DNA from: Bacteroidota bacterium | GTDB taxonomy: Bacteria; Bacteroidota; Bacteroidia; Chitinophagales; Chitinophagaceae | Direction: 5' to 3' | Assembly: GCA_030706685.1 (NCBI GenBank) | Contig: JAUZOA010000007.1 | Coordinates: 1 to 64,000, forward strand | Length of the DNA stretch: 64,000 bases | Part shown: in pieces, positions 17,707-25,446 of the stretch | How the letters are laid out: each line of letters opens with the position of its first letter | Position numbering within the stretch: position 1 is the stretch's first letter | Translations under genes and position numbers: made by a program | The notes under the pieces: model-generated | The model's database searches: none | Told to the model about the DNA's origin: nothing | Seen by the model: only the letters and a program-made list of their open reading frames with translations

Positions 17707-18218
17707 ATGAAAAAAAGAAGTATAATCCCCGCTGAGAAAATAGACAGGGCCATTCTATTCCTGAGAAATAAACGGGTTATGCTGGATGCAGACCTGGCAA
17801 TGATTTTTGGCACTACTACCAAGCGCCTGAATGAACAAGTAAGAAGAAATATTGACCGTTTCCCGCCCGGGTTTATGTTCCGTCTTACTCAAAAAGAAAA
17901 GGACTGGGTGGTCGCAAATTGCGACCACCTCCGTCAATTGAAATTTTCATCTGCCAGGCCTCTTGCTTTTACTGAGCATGGAACCATTATGGTAGCCATG
18001 ATTCTCAACACACCGTCAGCCGCCGAAGCCGCGTAGTTGTTGTAAGCGCGTTTGTAAAACTCCGGGAAATTCTTTTGGGGAATAAAAGCCTGGCGAAAAG
18101 ACTTGATGAACTGGAATCAAAATATGATCATCAGTTTAAAACAGTATTTGAAGCCATTCGCAAATTGATGCAATTGCCTGGTAAGGAAACAAAAAGATAC
18201 AGAATCGGTTATAAATGA
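17707..18218 (+). pseudogene. ORF6N domain protein, frameshifted
   Basis: The first part (17707-18036, 109 residues) is an ORF6N domain, a DNA-binding domain found in phage and bacterial proteins (AILFLRNKRVMLDADLAMIF, VRRNIDRFPPGFMFRL). A stop follows at 18034. The family's normal C-terminus continues in another frame (VSAFVKLREILL, LAKRLDELESKYDHQF, ending IGYK) up to 18218. Loss of a single base near 18029-18033 explains this. So the gene is broken, unless programmed shifting occurs, for which I see no signal. The codons for residues VVANCDHL form the third copy of the palindrome found twice upstream. An alternative TTG start at 17680 lies within palindrome copy 2. Confidence 0.8.
17907..17929. 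repeat. GTGGTCGC palindrome, copy 3, inside the ORF6N gene
   Basis: The 23-base core is identical to the centre of copy 2 and encodes the VVANCDHL part of the ORF6N protein. Confidence 0.85.
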
Positions 18219-18275
18219 TATGATGAAAAAGATTAAATATTTCAACGACTTCAAAATGGAGTAACGAAACCCTCC

Positions 18276-18283
18276 TAAATTTG
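18276..18283 (+). promoter_or_regulatory. TAAATTTG box just before ubiA
   Basis: A TAnnTTTG match ends 4 bases before the ATG at 18288, as with several other genes here. It would give a leaderless transcript. No -33 box at the expected distance. Confidence 0.35.
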
Positions 18284-18287
18284 CAGG

Positions 18288-19211
18288 ATGCCTAAAGTAA
18301 GGAACTATCTTTCGCTTATAAAATTCTCTCATACTATTTTCGCCATGCCCTTTGCGATGATTGGATTTTGTACGGCGCTTACCCATGTTGGGATAAGAAT
18401 AAACGATGTTGAACGGCAAGAATACCCATTTACCGTGAATAGTCTTCCGTCAAATCTTAAGACAATAACTCTTTTTATTCTTGTCATCCTTTGTATGGTC
18501 TTTGCAAGGAGCGCCGCCATGGCATTCAACCGCTATCTCGACAGAAATTTTGATTCTAAGAACCCAAGAACAGCAATAAGAGAAATACCTGCCGGAATAA
18601 TAAAAGCAAATAGTGTATTGCTGTTTACTATTGCCAACTGCTTTTTGTTTATTGCCTGTACTTTTTTCATCAACAGGCTTTGCTTTGATCTTTCACCGGT
18701 TGCTTTATTGGTAGTACTGGGTTATAGTTATACAAAAAGATTTACCCCGCTTTGTCATTTGGTATTGGGCCTGGGACTGTCGTTAGCGCCGATCGGGGCC
18801 TACCTGGCTGTAACAGGAGCTTTCCATTGGCTCCCCATTTTATTTTCTTTGGCAGTTATTTTCTGGGTCAGCGGTTTTGATATTATTTATGCTCTGCAGG
18901 ACGAAGAATTTGATAAATCACAAAAACTCTATTCAATCCCTGCCTGGCTGGGCAAAGCGAGGGCTTTGCGTATATCTGAATTACTGCATTTATTCAGCGC
19001 GGCTGCTGTTATTATCGCAGGGGTTTATGGTGTTTTTGGCTGGTCATACTGGATAGGGGTGGCTGTATTTGCAGGTATGCTTATTTACCAGCATTCCATT
19101 GTAAAGCCCAATGACCTGAAAAAAGTTAACCTTGCATTTATGACAGCCAATGGTATCGCTTCCGTTGTTTTTGCCATCTTTGTAATTGCAGATATGTTTT
19201 TACATTCCTGA
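18288..19211 (+). CDS. UbiA-family prenyltransferase, probably MqnP
   Basis: A 307-residue membrane enzyme with eight or nine hydrophobic helices. Two Asp-rich motifs bind the polyprenyl diphosphate and Mg2+: NRYLDRNFDSKNPRT (Asp 85 and 89) and DIIYALQDEEFD (Asp 198, 205, 209). This motif pair fits the UbiA-like group which in menaquinone-using Bacteroidota serves the futalosine pathway (MqnP), adding the side chain to the aromatic ring; the exact substrate is an inference. Length is normal apart from a slightly long loop after helix 1 (residues about 30-55). ruvX follows 30 bases later on the same strand. Confidence 0.85.
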   Translation: MPKVRNYLSLIKFSHTIFAMPFAMIGFCTALTHVGIRINDVERQEYPFTVNSLPSNLKTITLFILVILCMVFARSAAMAFNRYLDRNFDSKNPRTAIREIPAGIIKANSVLLFTIANCFLFIACTFFINRLCFDLSPVALLVVLGYSYTKRFTPLCHLVLGLGLSLAPIGAYLAVTGAFHWLPILFSLAVIFWVSGFDIIYALQDEEFDKSQKLYSIPAWLGKARALRISELLHLFSAAAVIIAGVYGVFGWSYWIGVAVFAGMLIYQHSIVKPNDLKKVNLAFMTANGIASVVFAIFVIADMFLHS

Positions 19212-19241
19212 TTTTTATTTCTCGTTTCTAATTTATATTCA

Positions 19242-19658
19242 TTGCCCCGCATCATCGCCATAGACTACGGACTTAAACGCACCGGCCTTGCCGTTACGGA
19301 TCCCTTACAGATCATTGCCACAGGCCTTACCACTGTGGAGTCAGGACAGCTTATTCCTTTTCTCAAAGATTATTTTAGTAAGGAACAGGTAGAGTTGATC
19401 ATTATGGGCGAGCCAAAGAACATGGATGATAGCGATACACATGCTACGCCACTGGTAGAAAAATGTATCAAAGAGTTGCAAAAGAATTTTCCCAACATAC
19501 CCGTAAAGAAAGTAGATGAACGATTCACTTCTAAAATGGCTTCACAGGCCATGATAGATATGGGCATGAAGAAAAAACAACGACGCAATAAAGCTCTTAT
19601 TGACGAAATTGCCGCTACTATCCTGTTGCAGGATTACCTCAGGGCTTCCGGGTTTTAG
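19242..19658 (+). CDS. ruvX: Putative pre-16S rRNA nuclease / Holliday junction resolvase YqgF
   Basis: A 138-residue RNase H-like protein of the YqgF/RuvX family, implicated in 16S rRNA 5' end maturation and, by fold, related to RuvC. Signatures are IIAIDYGLKRTGLAVTD at the N-terminus, GEPKNMDD, and DERFTSKMA. The C-terminal IDEIAATILLQDYL is typical. The start is TTG at 19242, giving MPRIIAIDYG, exactly where the family starts; no ATG or GTG is available. It follows ubiA closely and may share its mRNA. A 530-base gap containing an 11-bp repeat array follows. Confidence 0.92.
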   Translation: MPRIIAIDYGLKRTGLAVTDPLQIIATGLTTVESGQLIPFLKDYFSKEQVELIIMGEPKNMDDSDTHATPLVEKCIKELQKNFPNIPVKKVDERFTSKMASQAMIDMGMKKKQRRNKALIDEIAATILLQDYLRASGF

Positions 19659-19879
19659 GAGTGTGTTGGTTGGAGACATTCCCTGCCTCCAAAACCGGGG
19701 ATAGATCACAAATGGAAAACGCAGTCAGCAGATTTGCCGCTAAAGAAATAATTCCCTGGTGAATCCTTGCTGTAGCTTCTTTTTTTTGTAAATTGAAGGA
19801 CGGAACCAACGGCAGGAAACTCATAAAAGCCGCCATTGCGTTTCCTCATTAGTTTTCTTCTTTTTTGCGTGATTTTCAC

Positions 19880-20033
19880 GAGACTTTTGCCTGATTCTTG
19901 TCTGACTTTTCCCTGACCCTGACCTGACTCTTCCCTGACCCTGTCCTGACCCTTCCCTGACCCCGGCGAGATTCTTCTATATAGTATCTATATTCCTCCC
20001 ATACTCCTTCTATATCTCTCCTGTATGGCAGAG
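19880..20033. repeat. Array of fourteen 11-bp units
   Basis: Units start at 19880, 19891, 19902 and so on every 11 bases without a slip to 20023. Eight or nine begin CTGA (or GAGA), for example CTGACTCTTCC and CTGACCCTTCC. The next four begin ATAT or ATAC (ATACTCCTTCT), and the last is GTATGGCAGAG. Each has a four-base head and, in most units, a pyrimidine-rich tail. Confidence 0.8.
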
Positions 20034-20148
20034 AGCACCCCGGTCCTGCATAGCCGTCGGCTATCAACTCCGGCTATAGGGGGCAAGTTGTATTTCAAAG
20101 TGATCCTCTATCGGTTTTGAATACTATGTAATAAAGGCCGAATAATTG

Positions 20149-20156
20149 TAAATTTG
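20149..20156 (+). promoter_or_regulatory. -7 box of def (TAAATTTG)
   Basis: TAnnTTTG match 32 bases before the def ATG, giving a leader of about 25 bases. No clear TTTG at 19 bp upstream. Confidence 0.45.
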
Positions 20157-20188
20157 CATTCAGCAGACAATCAATAACCTGAAATAGA

Positions 20189-20773
20189 ATGGTACTTCCC
20201 ATCGTTGCATATGGACACCCGGTACTGAGAAAAGTAGCTTCGGATATCATGATTGATCACCCGGGACTGGACAAACTCATCGCCAATATGTGGGAAACCA
20301 TGTATAATAGCAATGGGGTAGGACTGGCGGCCCCGCAGGTAAATAAGGACATACGCCTGTTTGTAATAGATACCGGCCAGATATTCCGGAATATGGAAGA
20401 AGAAGGCGAAAAACATAATTACCCGGATGCCCCCGGCATGAAAGCCGTCTTTATCAATGCCCATATCGTGGAAGAGGAAGGAGAAGAATGGCTCTATAAT
20501 GAGGGGTGCCTCAGTATCCCGAAGATCCGGGAGGATATTTCCCGCCAGCAATCTGTCACCCTGCAATACAGGGACGAGAATTTTGAGTCGCATATCCGGA
20601 TGTTTACGGGCATCACGGCAAGGGTCATCCTGCACGAATATGATCATATTGAAGGCAAACTATTCATAGATTACCTGCCCCCGCTGAAAAGAAAACTGAT
20701 GAAAGGAAAACTCGCTGATATTTCGAAAGGAAAAGTGAATGTTGACTATAAAATGCTTTTCCCCGGGAAGTAA
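20189..20773 (+). CDS. def: Peptide deformylase
   Basis: A 194-residue metal enzyme that removes the formyl group from the start Met of new proteins. All three motifs are present: GVGLAAPQV (from residue 43), EGCLSIP (105-111, with the metal-binding Cys 107) and HEYDHIEG (149-156, two metal-binding His and the catalytic Glu). Cytoplasmic. Length is usual for Bacteroidota. A TAnnTTTG box is at 20149. The next gene starts two bases after the stop, so the two are probably co-transcribed. Confidence 0.97.
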   Translation: MVLPIVAYGHPVLRKVASDIMIDHPGLDKLIANMWETMYNSNGVGLAAPQVNKDIRLFVIDTGQIFRNMEEEGEKHNYPDAPGMKAVFINAHIVEEEGEEWLYNEGCLSIPKIREDISRQQSVTLQYRDENFESHIRMFTGITARVILHEYDHIEGKLFIDYLPPLKRKLMKGKLADISKGKVNVDYKMLFPGK

Positions 20774-20775
20774 TT

Positions 20776-21735
20776 ATGAAGAAACTTCTTCTTTTACTGT
20801 CCTGTTTCCCGCTTATTTACTTTTGTCATGCCCAGGAAAAAGATTCGCTGGATAATGAAAGACTGGCGAATATGATCAGCCTATCCGAAGTAGTTGTACG
20901 TACGGATATCAATGTGTTCAAATTTATCGAAAGAGTAAAGAACGACACAACATTTTATAAAGCCTTCAGGAACCTCAGGGTTCTTGGCTTTACCTCTCTC
21001 AATGATATCCGCATTCTGGATAAAAAAGGAAAGGAAAAAGCGGGCCTGGAAAGCAAGACAAGACAGAACAGGAGCATTAACTGCCGTACTATGGATATCG
21101 TGCACGAAGCGCCCTGGGGTGATTTTTATGATGAGAATAAAAACTACAATTATTATACGGCTGAACTATATGCAGGTCTTTTTTTCACAAAGGACAGTGT
21201 ATGCGGGGAAACGAATATTGTAAAAGGTATCACCTTCGATGCCAAAGGGAAAAGTGGTTTGGAGAAAAACAAGGAACAATTGAAAATGTTATTCTTTAAT
21301 CCCGGCAAGAAAATTCCGGGTATTCCCTTCATAGGTAATAAGATTAATATTTTTGACCCGGATGTGGCTGAATACTATGATTTTTCCATTGACGAGGAGG
21401 ATTATGAAGGACAACCCTGTTATATTTTTTCGATAAAAGCAAGACAGGATCTGGGCAGCAGCCAAAAAGATAATATTGTTATCGACAACATGATTACCTG
21501 GTTCAATGCCAGAACCATGGAAGTGATGGCCCGCAATTATGATATCAGCTATGATGCCGGCGTCTATGATTTTTCCGTACACATGGAAGTGAAATTGAAA
21601 AAATTCGGCGAATACCTTGTGCCCTGGCTGATCCGCTACAATGGCGACTGGAAAGTAATTTTTAAAAAAAGAGAAAAGGGAATATTTACTGCTACGCTTT
21701 TTGATTTTACCGAACCAGGGAACAGTAAGGAATAG
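20776..21735 (+). CDS. Secreted protein of unknown function downstream of def
   Basis: A 319-residue protein with a clear signal peptide (about 1-19, ending CHAQ). I do not recognise the family. The segment ISLSEVVVR resembles the end of a carboxypeptidase-like or plug region, followed by FIERVKNDTTFYKAFRNLR. That combination is seen in Bacteroidota envelope proteins of unknown role. The rest is mixed alpha-beta with many aromatic and charged residues (FDPDVAEYYDF, WFNARTMEVMARNYD). Two bases separate it from def, so it is probably in the same operon. Its stop codon is the first part of a palindromic element. Confidence 0.7.
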   Translation: MKKLLLLLSCFPLIYFCHAQEKDSLDNERLANMISLSEVVVRTDINVFKFIERVKNDTTFYKAFRNLRVLGFTSLNDIRILDKKGKEKAGLESKTRQNRSINCRTMDIVHEAPWGDFYDENKNYNYYTAELYAGLFFTKDSVCGETNIVKGITFDAKGKSGLEKNKEQLKMLFFNPGKKIPGIPFIGNKINIFDPDVAEYYDFSIDEEDYEGQPCYIFSIKARQDLGSSQKDNIVIDNMITWFNARTMEVMARNYDISYDAGVYDFSVHMEVKLKKFGEYLVPWLIRYNGDWKVIFKKREKGIFTATLFDFTEPGNSKE

Positions 21736-21798
21736 ACAACAGGAAACAGGCAATGGGCAAACGACCAGGTTTATTATTGTCTGTTCCCTGTTGTTGAT
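21733..21798. repeat. Palindromic element forming the ends of two convergent genes
   Basis: TAGACAACAGGAAACAGGCAA (left arm) and the inverted TTGTCTGTTCCCTGTTGTTG (right arm) bracket 25 bases. The left arm starts with the stop codon of the upstream gene. The right arm encodes the last residues of RluD (TTGNRQ) on the other strand. It may double as a bidirectional hairpin. Confidence 0.7.
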
Positions 21799-22835
21799 AC
21801 ATATTTTCTCCACCTGGCAATCAATTGCTCCATGTCATCCGGCAAAGGGGTATCAAAAAACACTTCCTTCCCTGTATCGGGATGAATGAATCCGAGTGTC
21901 TTTGCATGCAGGGCCTGGCGGGGACAGACGGCAAAACAATTATCAACAAACTGCTTATATTTCGCGTACACGGTTCCTTTCACGATTTTATCGCCGCCGT
22001 AAAAATCATCGTTGAATAAAGGATGACCGGTATACTTCATGTGCACCCGTATCTGGTGGGTTCGCCCTGTTTCAAGGATACATTCTACCAGGGTCACATA
22101 GCCAAAGCGTTCTTTCACTTTATAATGTGTGATGGCTTCCTTGCCATGCTCTCCACCCGGATAGGCTTCGAATAATTTCCTCAATCGCATATGGCGCCCT
22201 ACGTGGGCTACTATAGTTCCTTCATCGTGGGGCATGTCGCCCCATACCAGCGCGATATACTGGCGCCGTATAGTATGATCAAAAAACTGTTTGGCAAGAT
22301 GACGCATGGCTTTTTCGGTTTTAGCCAATACTAACAAGCCGCTGGTGTTTTTATCAATGCGATGCACTAATCCGAATCTTGGTAATGACTCTTCCCGGAA
22401 TGAAGGATCTTTTTCTTTCAGGTAGCCCGCTACTCCATTGAGCAATGTACCTGAATAATTGCCGCTGCCGGGGTGCACCACCATTCCCGGCGGTTTATTG
22501 ATCAGCATCAGGGCATCATCTTCATACACGATATTCAAAGGAATCTTTTCCGGAACTATTTCCATCTCTTCCGGGCTCATGTCCGAATAGACAATGATCT
22601 CGTCCAGGGCCTTTACCTTATAATTGGGGCGAACATCTTTCCCGTTGACCAATACCATACCGGCATTGATAGCCTGCTGCAGTTTATTCCGCGTTGCACC
22701 TTCAATACGGTTCATCAGGAATTTATCAATCCGTAAAGGTTCCTGGCCTTTATCGGTTTTGAAACTAAACCGCTCATACAGGTCATCATTATTATCCGGT
22801 ATTTCAGGGTTGTCCTGTGTTAATTCATCCTGCAT
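21774..22835 (-). CDS. rluD: Pseudouridine synthase RluD family
   Basis: A 353-residue enzyme that isomerises uridine in 23S rRNA. An N-terminal S4 RNA-binding domain (LRIDKFLMNRIEGATRNKLQ) precedes the RluA-type catalytic domain, with the catalytic Asp in LVHRIDKNTSGLLVL and the motifs RTHQIRVH and HPLFND. The RluD assignment rests on the S4 domain and length. I use the ATG at 22835; an upstream TTG is inside the promoter box (TACCTTTG at 22842-22849), which sits only 6 bases before the ATG. The last residues are encoded by a palindromic repeat and do not look like the family. Confidence 0.92.
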   Translation of the reverse strand: MQDELTQDNPEIPDNNDDLYERFSFKTDKGQEPLRIDKFLMNRIEGATRNKLQQAINAGMVLVNGKDVRPNYKVKALDEIIVYSDMSPEEMEIVPEKIPLNIVYEDDALMLINKPPGMVVHPGSGNYSGTLLNGVAGYLKEKDPSFREESLPRFGLVHRIDKNTSGLLVLAKTEKAMRHLAKQFFDHTIRRQYIALVWGDMPHDEGTIVAHVGRHMRLRKLFEAYPGGEHGKEAITHYKVKERFGYVTLVECILETGRTHQIRVHMKYTGHPLFNDDFYGGDKIVKGTVYAKYKQFVDNCFAVCPRQALHAKTLGFIHPDTGKEVFFDTPLPDDMEQLIARWRKYVSTTGNRQ

Positions 22836-22841
22836 AACCCG

Positions 22842-22876
22842 CAAAGGTAATGGTTGGGTTTTTGTTGGTAAATTTG
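22842..22876. promoter_or_regulatory. Divergent promoter boxes of rluD and lipB
   Basis: TACCTTTG on the minus strand (22842-22849) for rluD and TAAATTTG on the plus strand (22869-22876) for lipB. TTTA at 22869-22872 (minus) lies 19 bp upstream of the rluD box, so the rluD -33 site would overlap the lipB -7 site. Expression of the two may be mutually linked. Confidence 0.45.
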
Positions 22877-22885
22877 CTTCTATAT

Positions 22886-23632
22886 ATGAATAAGCAACCT
22901 GTCATATTTAAGGATCTTGGTTTGATGGAATATAAAGCAGCCTGGGATTACCAGGAGCAACTATTGCAGGAGAGTGTTCGCCGTAAGACGGAAGCGAGGA
23001 TTCAGATGTCAGAAGTTGAGGGTCAGCAATCCAATTTCAGACCTCTGACTTCAGACCTCGATACGCAGCATTATCTTCTATTGGTCGAACATCCCCCCGT
23101 TTATACCTTGGGCAAAAGCGGCCATATCGAAAATGTACTGATCGGTGAAGAAATGAGGTCGGCAAAAGGGATCGGGTTCTTCCGCACCAATCGGGGCGGC
23201 GACATTACTTTTCATGGCCCCCGCCAGATAGTCGGCTACCCGATTCTCGACCTGGAAAAATTCGAAACAGATATTGGCAAATACCTGCGCAATATTGAAA
23301 AAGTCGTGATTCAAACATTGGAAGAATATGGGATTGAGGCAGGAAGATCACCCGGTGAGACAGGAGTCTGGATAGATGCGGATAAACCGGGTAAAGAAAG
23401 AAAGATCTGCGCGATTGGGGTAAGAAGCAGCCGTTGGGTGACGATGCACGGCTTTGCGTTGAATGTAAACACGGATCTCAGTCATTTTAATTTTATCATT
23501 CCCTGCGGTATCCAGGGTAAGCAGGTCACTTCTATTGAGAAAGAACTGGGCCATAAAGCCGATTTTGAAGAAGCCAAGGAGAAAGTAAAAAGAAACTTTG
23601 AAGAAGTGTTTAATGTTGAACTAAGGGGGTAA
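22886..23632 (+). CDS. lipB: Octanoyltransferase LipB with a small in-frame insert
   Basis: A 248-residue LipB, which moves octanoate from acyl carrier protein to lipoyl domains. Family motifs are LLLVEHPPVYTLGKSGH, the RGGDITFHGPRQIVGYPI block, and the catalytic pair Lys 173 (RKICAIG) and Cys 207 (IPCGIQG). The ATG at 22886 (MNKQPVIFKD) fits the family; 12 more residues upstream do not. Residues about 38-58 (SEVEGQQSNFRPLTSD) replace the usual short linker before LLLVEHPP. They are encoded by a palindromic repeat, so this essential gene carries a tolerated insert. Confidence 0.93.
   Translation: MNKQPVIFKDLGLMEYKAAWDYQEQLLQESVRRKTEARIQMSEVEGQQSNFRPLTSDLDTQHYLLLVEHPPVYTLGKSGHIENVLIGEEMRSAKGIGFFRTNRGGDITFHGPRQIVGYPILDLEKFETDIGKYLRNIEKVVIQTLEEYGIEAGRSPGETGVWIDADKPGKERKICAIGVRSSRWVTMHGFALNVNTDLSHFNFIIPCGIQGKQVTSIEKELGHKADFEEAKEKVKRNFEEVFNVELRG
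22997..23060. repeat. Palindromic repeat inside lipB
   Basis: TCAGATGTCAGAAGTTGAGG and the inverted ACCTCTGACTTCAGACCTC are imperfect arms about 15 bases apart. The insert keeps the lipB frame. Confidence 0.6.
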
Positions 23633-23700
23633 AAGAACCGGCAATTCGCAATATGCAAAAATCAGGATCCCAATTTGTCTGTTGCTTATTACCTGTTTCC

Positions 23701-24423
23701 TCAAAATTCCTTCGGCAGGAAGAACTTATTCTTCTCTTTCAGTTTGCCATCCTCGTACAATTCGAATTTGAACCAGCCTGAATGGTAAAAATCCGTTTTA
23801 TCAATTTTGAAATTCTTTTCTTTAATATCCTTCAGTTCGAATAAAGGCTGGTCATTCATCGTGAAAAATTTTATGCTGTATTTTTTATCTTCTCCTTCCG
23901 GAAGGCTAATACGGATATAGCCGTCTTTGAAAGTATAAACGAATTTCGAAGGTGTCCAGCCTTCGGCCTTTGGCTTGTTGGTGGAAATCAAAGGACCGGT
24001 GGAACTGCTATCCCCGTTTATTACAGGGAACTGCACCGCGGGCTGTTTGTCCGGTATCCCTGTCATTCTTTTTATGTTTACAACGGTATCCCAGGCCGGT
24101 CTTTTCGTATCACTGAAAAGATAAACGCCTTTATCCAACAAAATATAAAGGCGGTAGAATAGGCGGTCATTGTCGGCCTTTGTATCAGCATAACCGTTTA
24201 GCTGGGCTGCAGGGTCGGCGACGGTAAGAATGGTCTTGAAATTTTTGAGACTGTCAAACGAGCGCTGGATACTGATCTGTTTGACTGTTTCAAATTTATT
24301 GACCCAGTCAATAACGATATGCCTGTTGCCAATGTTCTTTACGGAAAACTTCGGTAGTGTATCCTGTGCCTGCAACAAAGTACAGGCGACAAGAGGGAGT
24401 AAGACCAGTAATAGTTTATTCAT
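23701..24423 (-). CDS. Secreted protein of unknown function
   Basis: A 240-residue protein with a signal peptide (MNKLLLVLLPLVACTLLQAQ). The ATG at 24423 is chosen because it starts the signal peptide. Residues about 25-100 look like a fibronectin type III-like strand pattern (IVIDWVNKFETVKQISIQRS, FYRLYILLDKG), and the C-terminal half is a second beta domain (GYIRISLP, FFTMNDQPLFELKDI). A Cys within the signal region (VAC) might be a lipobox but the spacing is poor. I do not know the function; envelope location is likely. It is the downstream neighbour of the PLP enzyme gene on the same strand (79-base gap). Confidence 0.65.
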   Translation of the reverse strand: MNKLLLVLLPLVACTLLQAQDTLPKFSVKNIGNRHIVIDWVNKFETVKQISIQRSFDSLKNFKTILTVADPAAQLNGYADTKADNDRLFYRLYILLDKGVYLFSDTKRPAWDTVVNIKRMTGIPDKQPAVQFPVINGDSSSTGPLISTNKPKAEGWTPSKFVYTFKDGYIRISLPEGEDKKYSIKFFTMNDQPLFELKDIKEKNFKIDKTDFYHSGWFKFELYEDGKLKEKNKFFLPKEF

Positions 24424-24502
24424 ACTGAGATTTGGATCAGGTTCCGGATCTTTTTTGTGTTTGCCAACCGCGGTCAAAGATAATACACGGAAGCAAGAAA
24501 TC

Positions 24503-25381
24503 TTAGTAGATTAACTTTCCTTTTTCCAATGAGGCATTTCCCTGCAAACCTCCGCTGTGCACGATGAGTAATTTACTTCCGGGAGGGAAAAAATTGTTTT
24601 TTATCAAATCGGATACAGCAAAGAACAACTTGGCTGTATAAACAAAATCAGAGGGGATTTTGGTTTGGTCATAAAATTCATTCATGAATGCAATTAGTTC
24701 AGGTTGATGTTTTGCATAGCCGCCAAAGTGATAGTCATGAATGATCTGCCACTCTTTTTGATCCTGATGAAGTAACGACCGGACATTTTTTTCAAGACCG
24801 GTATTATTTTTCATTACACTTATACCGGTCACTTTTTGGCCGGGCGATACAGCATTTAACAGGCCTGCCATCATCGTACCTGTTCCAACGGCACAACAGC
24901 AATGCGTAAAATCCGTTTTGCAATATTGTAAGATATCCGCTGCTCCTTTGGCTCCTTTTTCCCCGTAGCCGCCTTCATGGATAAGATAATACTCGTCTTT
25001 TAGCCATTCAGCAGGGATTCTTTTTTTACTGTAATCCCCACGATTAAGAAAACAGAATTCCATACCATATCCTTTGGCCTCTAGTAATGTTGGAGAAAGA
25101 ACCGCCGGTTCTTCACCACGGATAAGGCCCACGGAAACAAAACCGTTTATCTTGCAGGCAGCAGCCGTAGCCACGATATGATTGGACCAGGCCCCGCCGA
25201 ACGTGATGATCCTCTTTTTATGCTGTTCCCCGGCTTCCTGGAGATAATACCGCAGTTTGAACCATTTATTTCCGGATATAACAGGGTGAATTTTATCTAA
25301 TCTTAAAACCGAAACGCTGATACCCTTTTCGGCAGGGACGGGAACAAGGTCTTCGGTAATATGATCGAACAACAGGTGCAT
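24503..25381 (-). CDS. PLP-dependent D-cysteine desulfhydrase / ACC deaminase family enzyme
   Basis: A 292-residue fold-type II PLP enzyme of the ACC deaminase/D-cysteine desulfhydrase group. The PLP Lys is in SGNKWFKLRYYL (Lys 39), followed by TFGGAWSNHIVATAAAC, which holds the substrate carboxylate, and VGTGTMMAGLL for the phosphate. Which substrate is used cannot be told from the sequence; D-cysteine desulfhydrase is more common in this phylum. Somewhat shorter than characterised enzymes (about 330). Cytoplasmic. TAAATTTG on the minus strand at 25431-25438 may be the -7 box, about 50 bases upstream. Confidence 0.85.
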   Translation of the reverse strand: MHLLFDHITEDLVPVPAEKGISVSVLRLDKIHPVISGNKWFKLRYYLQEAGEQHKKRIITFGGAWSNHIVATAAACKINGFVSVGLIRGEEPAVLSPTLLEAKGYGMEFCFLNRGDYSKKRIPAEWLKDEYYLIHEGGYGEKGAKGAADILQYCKTDFTHCCCAVGTGTMMAGLLNAVSPGQKVTGISVMKNNTGLEKNVRSLLHQDQKEWQIIHDYHFGGYAKHQPELIAFMNEFYDQTKIPSDFVYTAKLFFAVSDLIKNNFFPPGSKLLIVHSGGLQGNASLEKGKLIY

Positions 25382-25446
25382 GGGGAAAATGGAATAAGCT
25401 TCTTAACTATTTTAATTTATTTTCGTGCCGCAAATTTAAAGCTATT

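Larger units (their letters stand above)
19659..20188. other. Long intergenic region with an 11-bp array
   Basis: No gene is supported in these 530 bases. They contain an AT-rich part (19659-19880), the periodic array at 19880-20033, and the def promoter box near 20149. A minus-strand frame at 19876-20067 is an artefact of the repeat. Confidence 0.6.

Noticed and set aside
19880-20033. 11-bp array as a CRISPR
   Set aside because: Repeats are far too short, without spacers, and no cas genes are near.
19876-20067. Minus-strand open frame of 63 codons
   Set aside because: It consists of the 11-bp array read as codons; composition is unlike a protein and no start context is seen.
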